In this document: positions 1-7,578 of the stretch, in pieces
Layout of the letters: every line of letters starts with the position of its first letter
Position numbering within the stretch: position 1 is the stretch's first letter
Assembly: GCA_964369475.1 (NCBI GenBank)
Contig: CAYJFK010000061.1
Location: 1 to 14,174, forward strand
Direction: 5' to 3'
Source: CAYJFK01 sp964369475
GTDB taxonomy: Bacteria; Bacillota; Clostridia; Oscillospirales; Feifaniaceae
DNA length: 14,174 nt
Made by a program: the position numbers and the translations under genes
Notes under the pieces: generated by a model
Seen by the model: only the letters and a program-made list of their open reading frames with translations
What the model was told of the DNA's origin: nothing
Databases searched by the model: none

Positions 1-52
1 CGCCGCTCCCCCTCCTTCCGAAGGGGCTTGATTTTATGTTTTTCTCCAGTCT

Positions 53-80
53 GAGCACCGCCCTTCGGGCGGTGCTCTTT
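53..80 (+). terminator. Rho-independent terminator of the upstream unit
   Basis: A perfect 11-bp stem (53-63 with 67-77) closes on a tight TTC loop, the stable C(UUCG)G type, and runs into TTTGTT. It should end transcription of a gene lying left of the window and insulate the sensor promoter that starts about 40 bp later. A weaker hairpin (12-17 with 21-26) lies just upstream. Nothing else is visible in the first 52 bases. Confidence 0.85.
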
Positions 81-112
81 GTTAGCAACTTACATAAAAC
101 CAAATATACACC

Positions 113-126
113 TCGACAATTGTCGA
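113..126. promoter_or_regulatory. Perfect 14-bp palindrome over the -35, candidate operator
   Basis: TCGACAATTGTCGA is a perfect dyad covering the -35 hexamer. A second dyad, GGTATTATACC (155-165), sits at the expected transcription start. The first resembles operators of homodimeric helix-turn-helix repressors such as the MarR class. It does not match the Gram-positive LexA box, a Rex site or a CodY box as I know them. No regulator gene is adjacent, so the binding protein is unknown. Confidence 0.5.
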
Positions 127-148
127 TATAAGATTTTTGTGTTATAAT
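120..148 (+). promoter_or_regulatory. Promoter of the sensor/kinase operon, extended -10
   Basis: The -35 is TTGTCG (120-125, four of six consensus bases). A 17-bp spacer leads to a perfect TATAAT at 143-148, preceded by TGT (140-142), an extended -10 element. Transcription should start near 155. The leader is about 34 nt and holds AGGAGGG (177-183), five bases before a GTG start at 189. The -35 lies inside the palindrome at 113-126, so the promoter is probably repressible. Confidence 0.75.
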
Positions 149-188
149 AAGCTCGGTATTATACCTAAAAACAAAAAGGAGGGTTTTT

Positions 189-2561
189 GTGCAAAGTAAA
201 ACTGTAAAAATTGCTACAACATGCGTTGTGCTGCTCTTTTTTGCCTGCCTTGCCCTTCTAATTCCAAAGGAGCAAGAGCCACGATTTTTGATAGATTCCT
301 CTCACGAGGACTATTTTAATATTATAAGCCCAAGTTTAGACGGGCAAAAGGTCGCCTTTACCGAACAGTCGGCACTTAGTGAGTTTAGATATGGCGACAG
401 CATAGCGCTCTACGACTATCAGGCGGCAGAACTTCTCCCAAATCTTGAGGGCTACACATTTACGCCGCACCTGTCAGAGACCGTCGTCATTGCGCTCGAC
501 AGGTCGTACACAGACCATCACATCGACAGCTTTAGCGATATTTTAAAGACAGATCTGGTAGTCTCCTTCGACCTCGAGGATAAATTTAACTACAACGACT
601 ACGGCTCGCCAAGGGCACGGCATATAATGCTTGCAATGTCAGAGGCGCTGTACGACAGTTACGATACGCAAAGCCTTGGCGAGTTTATGCTATATCTCGA
701 GCAGGACGGCGAGCGTTTTTGCTACCTCGACATGTGGCAACCGATAATAATAACGACAGACAAAAAGGCCGCCACACTAATATCGCAGGGGAGGGAAATC
801 GAGGTCGTAATTCCCGAAGATGGCACGACTACCGTGCATTACGGCATACTTTCCAAAGACCTAAATATACCTCTCGACAGCAAGCTCTCCACATCGCTTA
901 TAACAGCCGGATACCGCACCGCAAAGGGAGAGGCAGATAGCGCCTTATACCCTACCGACTATCAAGATGCTCACTTTATAGAAAACGATCTCGATTTTAG
1001 AGGCTCGTCGGCAAGCGTTTCGGCAGATATACGCCGAGCGACCTTTGAGGAAGATCTGTATGGTTTTACAAATTTAGTGGAAATATCGGTTGCGTTTACC
1101 CTGCTTTGCTTTGTAGTAATTTTATACCTCTTTTCTATAATCAGACGGGTTACCGACAAGCGCATAGAGCGAGCCTTTGTTGGCATTGCGGCGCTTCAGG
1201 TGCTATTTTTAATGCTCGGCCTTATTAAAATGATAGTTGTCGACAACCCATTTTTAGAAACGGTGCTCTGGTATGCCTTTTACATACCAATGCTTTTTAT
1301 GCCCGCACTGCTCGTCTATGTTATGATTGTTTCGAGATACAAGGGCGATCATATAGAGCGTATTATGGGGCTATATAAACTCTATTTAGGAGTAACTGCC
1401 GCCCTGTTGCTACTTGTATTTACAAATAGTATCCACGGCTTAATTTTTATTATAACCGACTACGAGCACTCCTATCACGACTATAATTTCGGCTACTTTT
1501 TTGTGCTCGGGTGGATATATTTCAGCATATTAATTTCTGTCGTCAGCCTTATTAAGCAGTGCTTTACATCGCCGAGAAAGGCTTTGTTTTTGTACCCTGT
1601 TATGATGATAGCCCTTATGCTTGTTTACTCCTACGGCTTTATTTACAGTGTGGAATTTATTATAAAGCTCGAGCTCGGCTTTGCCATTACTATAATGGCA
1701 ATTATATTCTCGGAATTTTGTATGCTAAGTCGGCTTATACCGCACAACCAAGGTTACAGAAGGCTCTTTTACAATTCAAATCTTGCAATGAAGGTCGAGG
1801 ACAAAAACAAGAATACCGTCGAAAGCTCGCTCGTAGCGGCCGCCCTCGATCAAAATTATGTGCTAAAAAAATCGAAAATTACAGGCGGTACATTTTTGTA
1901 TTTCGAAGATCACACCTCGCTTAACAACACGAGCAGACAGCTTGCCGAGATAAACGAAAAGCGCAGAGCTAACAACGAGTTCCTTCTTCAAAAGGGCAAG
2001 GTAAACGCCGACATTGCAGCGGTTACCGCCGAGGGTAATGTCTATGCGAGCATAGATAATGTGCTACTGTCGGGCACAGCAAAGATAGAATCTCTCGTGG
2101 CGCAGATTTCCAAAAACAGCGACCACAAGCGCACCATGGCGACGATAAATATGCTTGCTTGCATTATGAAGCGTGAATGTATGCTTAGAATTAACATGCT
2201 TCACAGAAAAGAGCAGACGGTAGAGGTCTTTTTAAGCGCACTTGCCGAGATGCAGGTCTTTGCAAAGGATCTTGGAATAGATCTTATTTTTAGCTGTCAG
2301 GTTGCCGAGTTTCTCCCGACAGCACAGGCACATGCCATGTACTCGCTCTGCGCCGCCGCAATAGAGAGGGCGGCTGCGCTCTACTGCTGTTCTGTCGTTG
2401 TGCAGATATACAAAGAGGAGGGGCAGGCTGTGCTCTCTGTCTTTGCCGACCTTCCGTTGTTTAAAGATGGCAACATAACGCACGAAAACCCCCATTACAC
2501 CGTATCGGCTAAACCTTGGGAGGACACAGAGGTTTACAGGCTAACGGAGGTTAACGCATGA
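189..2561 (+). CDS. 7TM-type membrane sensor with extracytoplasmic domain and degenerate kinase-like tail
   Basis: 790 aa, GTG start after AGGAGGG. Residues 8-26 form a signal anchor. Residues 27-295 are extracytoplasmic; the stretch 185-275, with motifs VVIPEDGTTT and ITAGYRTAKGEAD, resembles the C-terminal half of a type 2 solute-binding protein (inference). Seven hydrophobic segments follow (about 298-318, 330-350, 359-383, 397-423, 436-456, 466-487, 494-516). The motif FTNSIHGLIF (411-420) is typical of the histidine-kinase 7TM region. RLIPHN and the segment to about 547 form a PAS-like linker, then a coiled coil to about 640. The tail (690-757) aligns with the ATPase domain of the kinase encoded downstream, but Arg727 replaces the N-box Asn and no G2 glycine loop is present, so it is probably not catalytic. 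It overlaps the next gene by 4 nt, implying coupling and a shared complex. The ligand is unknown. Confidence 0.7.
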   Translation: MQSKTVKIATTCVVLLFFACLALLIPKEQEPRFLIDSSHEDYFNIISPSLDGQKVAFTEQSALSEFRYGDSIALYDYQAAELLPNLEGYTFTPHLSETVVIALDRSYTDHHIDSFSDILKTDLVVSFDLEDKFNYNDYGSPRARHIMLAMSEALYDSYDTQSLGEFMLYLEQDGERFCYLDMWQPIIITTDKKAATLISQGREIEVVIPEDGTTTVHYGILSKDLNIPLDSKLSTSLITAGYRTAKGEADSALYPTDYQDAHFIENDLDFRGSSASVSADIRRATFEEDLYGFTNLVEISVAFTLLCFVVILYLFSIIRRVTDKRIERAFVGIAALQVLFLMLGLIKMIVVDNPFLETVLWYAFYIPMLFMPALLVYVMIVSRYKGDHIERIMGLYKLYLGVTAALLLLVFTNSIHGLIFIITDYEHSYHDYNFGYFFVLGWIYFSILISVVSLIKQCFTSPRKALFLYPVMMIALMLVYSYGFIYSVEFIIKLELGFAITIMAIIFSEFCMLSRLIPHNQGYRRLFYNSNLAMKVEDKNKNTVESSLVAAALDQNYVLKKSKITGGTFLYFEDHTSLNNTSRQLAEINEKRRANNEFLLQKGKVNADIAAVTAEGNVYASIDNVLLSGTAKIESLVAQISKNSDHKRTMATINMLACIMKRECMLRINMLHRKEQTVEVFLSALAEMQVFAKDLGIDLIFSCQVAEFLPTAQAHAMYSLCAAAIERAAALYCCSVVVQIYKEEGQAVLSVFADLPLFKDGNITHENPHYTVSAKPWEDTEVYRLTEVNA

Positions 2562-3964
2562 TAGATTTATACTTGATGCCGACCCAAAGCCTTTTAATAC
2601 TATTCTTTATCGGAATTTCTGCCTTTTTGGTCGAGTGTGTATACCTTAGCTCCATACTGTCAAACTATCGTTTGCGCCGCAGTAGGGTTATATTTGGGGA
2701 GTTTATGCTACTTGTCTATATCGGCTGTCTTGCCGTCTCTCCCATTGCCTTTTACGCTTATAAATTGCACGGCATTGTCCTAACCGAGCCTGCGCAGTTT
2801 GTTCTTACTGTTATGGGGGCCTTTATTATCCTCCACTACATTTTAACAATAAAAATACGAGGACTAAAGGAGCTCGTGCCGATAGCGGCAATAATTATAT
2901 CGCACCCCTTTTTGCCTAATATTCTATCTGCGCACTACTGTATATTTTGGCTTTTCTCTGTCGTTATCTTTGCCGTTAGAGGGGGTTGGCACATATTGCG
3001 AGAGTTTCACAAGCAACGAAGCGAGCTCTCGAGCATCTCGATACAAGAGGGGCTCGACTCCCTGCCGGCAGGTCTGCTCTTTTGCGGTACAGACGGGTAT
3101 ATATATCTTGTCAACGCCAAGATGACAGAGCTAATGCAACGCTTTTTAGGGGTAGAGCACCGCAACGGTATGCACATGTGGCAAGATATTGCCGACGGCG
3201 AGATTATAGGCGGTAGCTGTCAGCCCATGGAGGGGGATATTCTTATTAGAACCGAGAGCGACGCTTGGTATTTTTCGAGGAGGAGCTTTAAGATTAACGG
3301 TATTAGGCACTTTGAAATTACAGCGATCGACGTTACAGAAAACATGGTTGCCCTTAGAAGGCTCGAGGAGGAGAGCGACCTTCTGCTCCTTCAGACCTTC
3401 GAGACAGAGCGACTTGCAAAGACAATGGAAGATCTGCGTAGGGAGCAAGAATATCTGCGTATGCACTCCCAAGTGCACGACATATTAGGCCAAAGGCTTA
3501 CCGCCATGCAGAGGCTTAGTCAGAGCGGCAATCTTACAGATTACAGCGAACTGCTAACCCACTCGAGGGATGCAATGCGCCTGATAAAGGAGCGTAGGCA
3601 GGAAAATGCCGATCTGCTCTTTGCCGAGATTGTGGAATATTTTGATAACATCGGACTAAAAATAGAACTTGATCCCCATTTGCCCCACGAAAACAGCATT
3701 GCATTTTTGCTTTTGTCTGTCCTTAGGGAGGCATGTACTAATGCCATTCGTCATGCCGATGCAACAAGGGTCTTTGTTACGATAAAGGAGATCGGCGACA
3801 GCTACCGAATAGAAATTCGCAACAACGGCGCTCGCCCCGAGCACGGCATGGTCGAGGGGGGCGGACTCTTTGGCATAAGAAACCGAGTGGAGGGCATTGG
3901 CGGCACACTTAAAGTGGAGGTAATCCCCGAGTTTTCCCTCGTTATGAATTTGCCAAGGGCATAA
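2558..3964 (+). CDS. Sensor histidine kinase, 5TM-PAS-HATPase (NarL/DesK-like class)
   Basis: 468 aa, ATG start inside the ATGA overlap with the sensor gene. Five membrane segments (about 12-34, 46-68, 78-98, 105-125, 127-142) lead to a PAS-like domain (163-260) and a coiled coil (265-300). The phospho-acceptor is probably His307 in QVHDILGQRL. The ATPase domain shows the N-box REACTNAIRHA (Asn395) and the glycine loop EGGGLFGIRNRV (433-444). The G1 box reads RNNG (421-424), with Asn where most kinases have Asp; related clostridial kinases often show this, so I do not read it as inactivation. It should autophosphorylate in response to signals, presumably relayed by the coupled 7TM sensor. No response regulator gene is adjacent, so the partner is encoded elsewhere. 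A convincing terminator after the gene was not seen. Confidence 0.85.
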   Translation: MIDLYLMPTQSLLILFFIGISAFLVECVYLSSILSNYRLRRSRVIFGEFMLLVYIGCLAVSPIAFYAYKLHGIVLTEPAQFVLTVMGAFIILHYILTIKIRGLKELVPIAAIIISHPFLPNILSAHYCIFWLFSVVIFAVRGGWHILREFHKQRSELSSISIQEGLDSLPAGLLFCGTDGYIYLVNAKMTELMQRFLGVEHRNGMHMWQDIADGEIIGGSCQPMEGDILIRTESDAWYFSRRSFKINGIRHFEITAIDVTENMVALRRLEEESDLLLLQTFETERLAKTMEDLRREQEYLRMHSQVHDILGQRLTAMQRLSQSGNLTDYSELLTHSRDAMRLIKERRQENADLLFAEIVEYFDNIGLKIELDPHLPHENSIAFLLLSVLREACTNAIRHADATRVFVTIKEIGDSYRIEIRNNGARPEHGMVEGGGLFGIRNRVEGIGGTLKVEVIPEFSLVMNLPRA

Positions 3965-3987
3965 GTGGGGCGATTTTTTCAAAAATA

Positions 3988-4017
3988 TTGATATAGCTTA
4001 TAAATATGTGGTAAACT
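3988..4017 (+). promoter_or_regulatory. Probable promoter of sdaAB-sdaAA
   Basis: TTGATA (3988-3993) and TAAACT (4012-4017) are separated by 18 bp, with an extended TGG just before the -10. The predicted leader is about 100 nt and ends with GGAGG (4114-4118), eight bases before the ATG. No T-box specifier stem or antiterminator, and no other recognisable riboswitch, is visible in the leader. Confidence 0.5.
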
Positions 4018-4126
4018 CTTATATATACGCTTGGTGGTTTTCGAGAGGCACTATATTAGCTGCTTATCTTAAATCCTGTCTCCACACGATGATCACAAAT
4101 ACAAAATATAATCGGAGGTATTCTTT

Positions 4127-4792
4127 ATGAACATCAGTCTACTCGACGTTGTAGGCCCTATCATGATCGGCCCGTCCTCCTCCCACACGGCAGGGGCGGC
4201 TAAACTTGCGAGAACTGCCGCTATGATATTTGCAACCCCCTTTAAAAAGGTAATTTTTGAACTCGGTGGTTCTTTTGCCAGCACCTATAAAGGCCACTTT
4301 ACCGACAGGGCGCTTGTTGCCGGTATTCTCGGCATGAGGGAGGACGACGAGAATTTGGAGCACAGTTTTTCTGTTGCGAAGGAACAGGGCCTTTCTTATG
4401 AATTTGTAGAGGGAGTTATAGAGTCCCCCTACGAGAATACCCTTCGCATTATCTTCCCCGAAGATGAGGGCTTTTTTATAGAGGGCGCATCTCTTGGCGG
4501 CGGCCGTATTCTTATTACAAATATAAACGGCATGGAATGCGAGTTTTCGGCAACCTCCACTACTGTCATTATTCGTCAGCAAGATGTTAAGGGTGTTATC
4601 GGCGACATTGCAACCATTCTTGCCTTTAACGATGTTAACATTGCTACAATGAAGGTAAGCCGCTCGAGACGTGGCGATGCGGCATACTGCGTTATAGAGT
4701 GCGATCAGCCTGTTGGCGACAAGCTAAAGGAGAGCCTTGAGAGGGTTAACAATGTTAAGGCTGTCGTCGTTGTAAATATAGAGGAGGTATAG
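4127..4792 (+). CDS. sdaAB: L-serine dehydratase, iron-sulfur type, beta subunit
   Basis: 221 aa, ATG start with GGAGG eight bases upstream. With the alpha subunit encoded next, it forms the oxygen-sensitive [4Fe-4S] enzyme that turns L-serine into pyruvate and ammonia in the cytoplasm. The N-terminus carries the family signature VVGPIMIGPSSSHTAGA (residues 8-24). The C-terminal third (about 148-221) is an ACT domain beginning GVIGDIATILAFNDVNIAT, the small-molecule-binding part in this family. The length is normal for the split two-subunit form of Firmicutes. GAGGAGG inside its last codons (4781-4787) serves as the ribosome binding site of sdaAA, and one base separates the genes, so the subunits are co-translated. 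Confidence 0.95.
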   Translation: MNISLLDVVGPIMIGPSSSHTAGAAKLARTAAMIFATPFKKVIFELGGSFASTYKGHFTDRALVAGILGMREDDENLEHSFSVAKEQGLSYEFVEGVIESPYENTLRIIFPEDEGFFIEGASLGGGRILITNINGMECEFSATSTTVIIRQQDVKGVIGDIATILAFNDVNIATMKVSRSRRGDAAYCVIECDQPVGDKLKESLERVNNVKAVVVVNIEEV

Positions 4793-4793
4793 T

Positions 4794-5663
4794 ATGTATC
4801 ACAACTCTGTTGAACTGCTCGAGATGTGCAAGACGGAAAATAAAAGAATGTGGGAGGTCGCTCTTGATATAGAGATTGCGACGAGTGGTGCCGATAAAGA
4901 GAGTGTTTTGGCGCATTTCGAGGAGCGGCTCGATGTTATGATCTCCTCTGCCACAAAGGCACTCGAGAAAAACATGTCTACAATGGGCGGCCTGATAGAC
5001 GGTGTTGCAAAAAAGCAATACGATCATTCCAAGGCACAAAATCTGTCGGGTAACTATATAAACTATGCTATGGCGCTTGCCTATTCCGCAAGCGAGGTCA
5101 ATGCCTCTATGGGCAAGATATGCGCAAGCCCGACGGCAGGCAGTTGCGGCATATTGCCCGCTGTTCTTCATTCCATGATGCAGTGCAAAGGGGTGTCGAG
5201 GCAAAGGGCGCTCGAAGGGCTAATTGTGGCGAGCGTTGTCGGCTATTTCTTTATGCACAATGCAACCGTTGCAGGGGCTGACGGCGGATGTCAGGCCGAG
5301 TGCGGCGTTGCAGCTGCAATGGCGGCCGCTGCGGCTTGCTATATGTCAGGGGCAGACGATCAAACATGTTTTAATGCGGCAGGCTTTGCCATTATAAACA
5401 TAATGGGTCTTGTCTGCGACCCCGTTGCAGGCCTTGTCCAGCTCCCATGCGCACAGCGAAACGCATCGGGGGCGGTTAATGCCCTTATCTCGGCAGACAT
5501 GGCAATGGCAGGACAGACGGCGCACATTCCCTTTGATCAGGTAGTCGATGCCATGTTCAAGGTAGGCAAGATGCTCCCACCTCAACTTCGTGAAACGGCA
5601 AAGGGCGGCATAGCCACAACCCCTGCCGGCAAGGCGATATACAAGGAAATATTCGGTAAGTAG
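4794..5663 (+). CDS. sdaAA: L-serine dehydratase, iron-sulfur type, alpha subunit
   Basis: 289 aa, the catalytic subunit partnering SdaAB. Visible motifs are the active-site loop SPTAGSCGILPAVL (112-125), HNATVAGADGGCQAECG (155-171) and VCDPVAGLVQLPCAQRN (207-223). Cys166, Cys208 and Cys219 are spaced 42 and 11 residues apart, the spacing I recall for the three cluster-binding cysteines of the characterised Legionella enzyme, so they probably hold the [4Fe-4S] cluster; Cys170 is a further candidate. The start is fixed by GAGGAGG six bases upstream. The gene is intact and ends in GKAIYKEIFGK. A hairpin without a T-run follows at 5683-5714, so transcription may continue into the YibE/F gene. 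Confidence 0.96.
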   Translation: MYHNSVELLEMCKTENKRMWEVALDIEIATSGADKESVLAHFEERLDVMISSATKALEKNMSTMGGLIDGVAKKQYDHSKAQNLSGNYINYAMALAYSASEVNASMGKICASPTAGSCGILPAVLHSMMQCKGVSRQRALEGLIVASVVGYFFMHNATVAGADGGCQAECGVAAAMAAAAACYMSGADDQTCFNAAGFAIINIMGLVCDPVAGLVQLPCAQRNASGAVNALISADMAMAGQTAHIPFDQVVDAMFKVGKMLPPQLRETAKGGIATTPAGKAIYKEIFGK

Positions 5664-5682
5664 ATTTGATTAATAAAAACAA

Positions 5683-5714
5683 ACCCAAAGGGAGCTTTAC
5701 AGCACCTTTTGGGT
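5683..5714. other. Inverted repeat between sdaAA and the YibE/F gene
   Basis: ACCCAAA (5683-5689) pairs with TTTGGGT (5708-5714), and inner GG/CC and GC/GC pairs extend the stem past small bulges to a loop around 5696-5701. On the plus strand no T-run follows, so it is a poor terminator in the direction of the genes. On the minus strand it runs into TTTGTTTTTATT, so it would be a better stop for antisense transcription. It could also act as a processing or stabilising hairpin. Confidence 0.5.
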
Positions 5715-5762
5715 CTGCTTGACTGCATGTCAAAACAATTGCACAAACGGAGGACAATATAT

Positions 5763-6944
5763 TTGAAAAGAAATAGCGGCCACACAAGGGACTTTTTAAT
5801 AATGGCAGTCCTTTCTGTGATAATAATATACATAGCGACAGGCAGTCTTAACTATACCTCCTCGACCTCGATAGACGGCGAGGTCTACGATGCAACGGTA
5901 ACCGAGATAACCGAGGTTGTCGAGAGCGTTATAATGGAGACTACAAATACAGAGGTTAGTTTTGTCGCCGAGATAAAGTCGGGCGAGCTTAAGGGAGAGA
6001 GCTTTAGAATGGTGCAAACGCTTAGCGACTCCTTTTACGATGCCGCTTCTCAAGTCGAGATAGGCGACAACATTATTTGCAGCCCCTACGCATCTCCCGA
6101 TGCCGCCGATGGGACATATATATATCTAAGCCACAACAGAATACCGACAATTTGGTTTATGGTGGCCGGCCTTGTCCTTCTTACATTTATTATAGGCGGC
6201 ACAAAAGGCCTGTACGCCGCCTTCGCCCTTGCCGTTACAATGGCGACGATATTTTTGTATTATCTACCTGCCATTTTATCGGGCGAGAACATATATACAA
6301 CGACAGTTTTTGTAGCTGTATTTGTAATAATATCAAACCTTGTAATGCTAAACGGATTTAGCCAAAAAACGCTCTGCGCAATACTGGGTAACCTTGGCGG
6401 CATTGGAGCGGCGGCCATTTTGGCATTTGCCGCAAATAGCATCTTCGGAATAACAGGAGCTCTCGACGATGATTATTTTATGTTAACAATGCTCGGTGAC
6501 ATTTCGATAGATCTCGTTGCAATAGTTTGGGGCAGTGTGATCATTGGCTCGCTCGGCGCTATTATGGACGTGTCGATGTCTGTCGCCTCCTCTGTTAAGG
6601 AGATAGCCGACGGCATGTTTAAAGGTAGCCCTACCCGTCTTTTGCGCTCCGGAATGGAGGTCGGCAGAGATGCAATAGGCACTATGACGACCACGCTAAT
6701 TCTTGCCTATGTCGGCAGTTCCTTAGCTCCGATTTTGCTCTTTTCGGCATATAGCAAAGATCCGCTTATACTGCTAAATCTAGAAATGATACTTGTAGAA
6801 ATAATAAGCGGCGCTGTCGGCAGTGTTGGCATACTGTGCGCCGTGCCGATAACGGTATTCTTAGGCACAGCAATGTTTGGCGGCAAAGGTGATGGCAACG
6901 GCAGTGATTTAGACGAGGACGGGGATATTATCCCTTTGATTTAG
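5763..6944 (+). CDS. YibE/F family multi-spanning membrane protein
   Basis: 393 aa from the TTG at 5763, chosen because GGAGGA (5749-5754) lies eight bases upstream; the longer in-frame reading from 5709 starts inside the preceding hairpin. Residues 11-27 form a membrane anchor and about 28-125 an extracytoplasmic beta-rich stretch. Several membrane helices follow from about residue 127. The family block is clear: GAIMDVSMSVASSVKEI, then SGMEVGRDAIGTMTTTLILA and VGSVGILCAVPITVFLG. The molecular function of YibE/F proteins is not established; transport has been suggested. The C-terminus ends in a short acidic Gly/Asp tail. The gene may be read through from sdaAA, since no strong promoter is visible in the 99-bp gap. 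It converges on the minus-strand VanZ-like gene. Confidence 0.9.
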   Translation: MKRNSGHTRDFLIMAVLSVIIIYIATGSLNYTSSTSIDGEVYDATVTEITEVVESVIMETTNTEVSFVAEIKSGELKGESFRMVQTLSDSFYDAASQVEIGDNIICSPYASPDAADGTYIYLSHNRIPTIWFMVAGLVLLTFIIGGTKGLYAAFALAVTMATIFLYYLPAILSGENIYTTTVFVAVFVIISNLVMLNGFSQKTLCAILGNLGGIGAAAILAFAANSIFGITGALDDDYFMLTMLGDISIDLVAIVWGSVIIGSLGAIMDVSMSVASSVKEIADGMFKGSPTRLLRSGMEVGRDAIGTMTTTLILAYVGSSLAPILLFSAYSKDPLILLNLEMILVEIISGAVGSVGILCAVPITVFLGTAMFGGKGDGNGSDLDEDGDIIPLI

Positions 6945-6946
6945 TA

Positions 6947-6968
6947 GAGGGGGCGAAAGCCCCTTCTT
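6947..6968 (+). terminator. Terminator of the YibE/F gene
   Basis: GAGGGGGC (6947-6954) pairs with GCCCCTTC (6959-6966), with one G-T pair and a GAAA tetraloop, two bases after the stop codon. The T-run is weak (TTCTTGC), so read-through into the stronger inverted repeat at 6999-7043 is likely. Confidence 0.65.
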
Positions 6969-6998
6969 GCATGTAATCTCCGGATACACAAAGCAAAA

Positions 6999-7043
6999 GA
7001 GCAAAAAAGGAGGAGCATAGCCCCTCCTAAATAGTTTTTGCTC
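6999..7043 (-). terminator. Terminator of the VanZ-like gene, partly bidirectional
   Basis: AGGAGG (7008-7013) pairs with CCTCCT (7023-7028); after one mismatch GC pairs with GC around an ATA loop. On the minus strand six T residues (7008-7003) follow at once. An outer arm (GAGCAAAAA at 6999-7007 with TTTTTGCTC at 7035-7043) lets it also stop plus-strand transcripts. The stem contains the stop codon of the VanZ-like gene. Confidence 0.8.
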
Positions 7044-7578
7044 TCTTTTTCTCGTAAAACCTCCACACATAATAGCCGATTGCCGCACCTAAAGCATTTA
7101 GCCATAGATCGTCTATGTCGCTGTACCTCTCTTGTGGGAGTTGCGAAATTTCTATTACTACCGACACAAGAAGTCCCCACAAAGCCGCTTTTTTTAGGCT
7201 GGGGGCTTTGCTTAGGTATGATGCAAACGCCCCGAGCGGAACAAAAATTATTATGTTACCGAGTAGCGATATTACAAAATATGCCGTGTTGCCGACCTGC
7301 CATTCTTCCCACGAGTGGAGGAAAATTCTAAATGGGATTAAATTTATCTCCCCACGCAGTTCAAAAAGGGGATCGAGCGGCATGTTTGGCACTACCGTTA
7401 TTGCGGCAAGTCCTGCGAGGTAGGCGACAAGGAGATATACAGCAATTACCTTGCTTTTATCTTCTTCTACACCGTCCTTTTTTGTTACATATCTATATAT
7501 GGCGACAGCCGCAAAGCCTATTAGGGCAAATGGTATCATGTCTAGTATAAAACCTACTATAAGCGCTGTTGTCTGCAA
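7027..7578 (-). CDS. VanZ-like family membrane protein
   Basis: 183 aa. It has four or five hydrophobic segments and the VanZ-like signatures NLIPF, SLLGNIIIFVPLGAF (residues 104-118) and the C-terminal E-x-SQ followed by YSDIDDLWLNALGAAIGY. VanZ confers low-level teicoplanin resistance in the vanA cluster. Stand-alone chromosomal relatives are common in Firmicutes and mostly uncharacterised, so a resistance role is not implied. I keep the TTG start at 7578 because a G-rich site (revcomp of 7584-7593) lies a few bases upstream. That site is part of the terminator stem of the preceding lipoprotein gene, and the TTG overlaps its T-run. ATG at residue 14 (7539) is the alternative start, with a poor ribosome binding site. 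No separate promoter is visible; expression would rely on read-through. Confidence 0.85.
   Translation of the reverse strand: MQTTALIVGFILDMIPFALIGFAAVAIYRYVTKKDGVEEDKSKVIAVYLLVAYLAGLAAITVVPNMPLDPLFELRGEINLIPFRIFLHSWEEWQVGNTAYFVISLLGNIIIFVPLGAFASYLSKAPSLKKAALWGLLVSVVIEISQLPQERYSDIDDLWLNALGAAIGYYVWRFYEKKRAKTI

Noticed and set aside
3965..3990. Terminator after the histidine kinase gene
   Set aside because: ATTTTTTCAAAAAT can pair but has no GC stem, so I do not call it.
4018..4126. T-box or other riboswitch ahead of sdaAB
   Set aside because: No specifier stem, antiterminator sequence or terminator hairpin could be recognised in the roughly 100-nt leader.
4755..5204. Minus-strand open frames of about 150 codons opposite sdaAB/sdaAA (also 4139-4582) and opposite the MBL gene (9715-10170)
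   Set aside because: They overlap fully supported genes, lack ribosome binding sites and show no domain or signal features.
5709..5762. N-terminal extension of the YibE/F protein
   Set aside because: It starts inside the hairpin arm with no ribosome binding site, whereas TTG 5763 has GGAGGA at good spacing.
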